From Gordionus sp. m RMFG-2023 (lineage: Eukaryota; Nematomorpha; Gordioida; Chordodea; Parachordodidae), in the NCBI RefSeq assembly GCF_954871325.1, contig NC_088775.1:14485561-14549560 (forward strand): DNA of 64,000 bases. The letters run 5' to 3'. Positions within the stretch are counted from its first letter, which is position 1. Every line of letters begins with the position of its first letter. The position numbers and the translations under genes are program-made. Shown piece after piece: positions 63,463 to 64,000 of the stretch. The notes below the pieces were generated by a model that was given only the letters and a program-made list of their open reading frames with translations, ran no database searches and was not told where the DNA came from.

Positions 63463-64000
63463 AACCTTAAAAATAGGATAAGGATAAAGTAAGAGAGGAT
63501 TATAAATGGTTTATCACTTGAGTATAAAAAAGGGTAAAGAAAAAAAATATAACGCGTAAGGTTTGGGGTATTTTATGAGTTTTTGTATAGATGGCTACTG
63601 AAAATATGCTACCCTAAATTTATTAGTTTATGGGTTTCGCAAATTCGTGTTTTTACTCTGGTTTTAGCAAATTTTTATAACTTAAAACATTAAGATTTTT
63701 GTTTTACCGATATCTTGTTCCAGAATTTATAAAAATATTTGTGTTTTATTTATTTAATAATCGATATTATATAAAGTAATTAAAAGTAACATGTAAACTA
63801 TTTATAATATAACATATTTAGAAATAAAATTAAAATTTATAATATAACATATTTAGAAATAAAATTTATATTAAATATTTATAAAAAAATATTTTAAAAA
63901 GTGGTTAAAAATAGTCATCCTCCTCTGATGACGTCCATGAATCTTTAAATAATTTACTATTGTAATGTAAAATTTTGAAACTGATATTTCTTTGATCAAA
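63463..64000. other. AT-rich end of window with a small tandem duplication
   Basis: 'tttataatataacatattta' followed by 'gaaataaaatt' occurs twice between 63801 and 63870. No gene was seen. If the FERM-like gene continues, this is intron. Confidence 0.4.

Overview
This window is eukaryotic and almost certainly from an invertebrate animal. It is very AT-rich (about a quarter G+C by eye). Genes are split by GT-AG introns, and most of the sequence is introns or DNA transposons. Four spliced host genes can be read by joining exons in phase. They are a ceramide kinase (CERK, + strand, 4417-10500), a secreted antistasin-type cysteine-rich protein (- strand, 11315-12606), a small secreted acidic protein built from micro-exons (+ strand, 24045-27049), and the FERM end of a MyTH4-FERM-like protein with a long Asn/Ser-rich tail (+ strand, 58034 to about 63462). 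The species cannot be named from the sequence. The mix of CERK, an antistasin domain and animal-type OTU/MULE and hAT elements fits a repeat-rich, AT-rich invertebrate.

Layout: 1-4400 holds old LINE pieces and a GC-rich island. 4.4-10.6 kb is CERK, with two MITEs and a tRNA-like relic in its introns. 11.2-12.7 kb is the antistasin-type gene, convergent with CERK. 15.15-22.30 kb is a nested structure: a hAT-type MITE carrying a Mutator-like element (MULE) that encodes an OTU cysteine protease plus a transposase. It sits in one copy of a tandem duplication whose other copy keeps the empty site. 24.0-27.2 kb is the micro-exon gene, with MITEs in its introns. 29.9-32.7, 36.6-38.7 and about 52.7-55.1 kb are three different hAT transposons. 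The rest of 28-58 kb is intergenic sequence with MITE families, simple repeats and two orphan exon candidates. 58-63.5 kb is the FERM gene.

Most notable: the micro-exon gene (signal-peptide exon, five internal exons of 21-48 nt plus a 45-nt one, every junction in phase 1) was not visible as an ordinary ORF. It resembles the architecture of flatworm MEG genes. The MULE has an OTU domain and transposase in one reading frame separated by a single stop codon, and strikingly asymmetric satellite-like ends. Five 8-bp-TSD copies of one hAT MITE family recur across the window.
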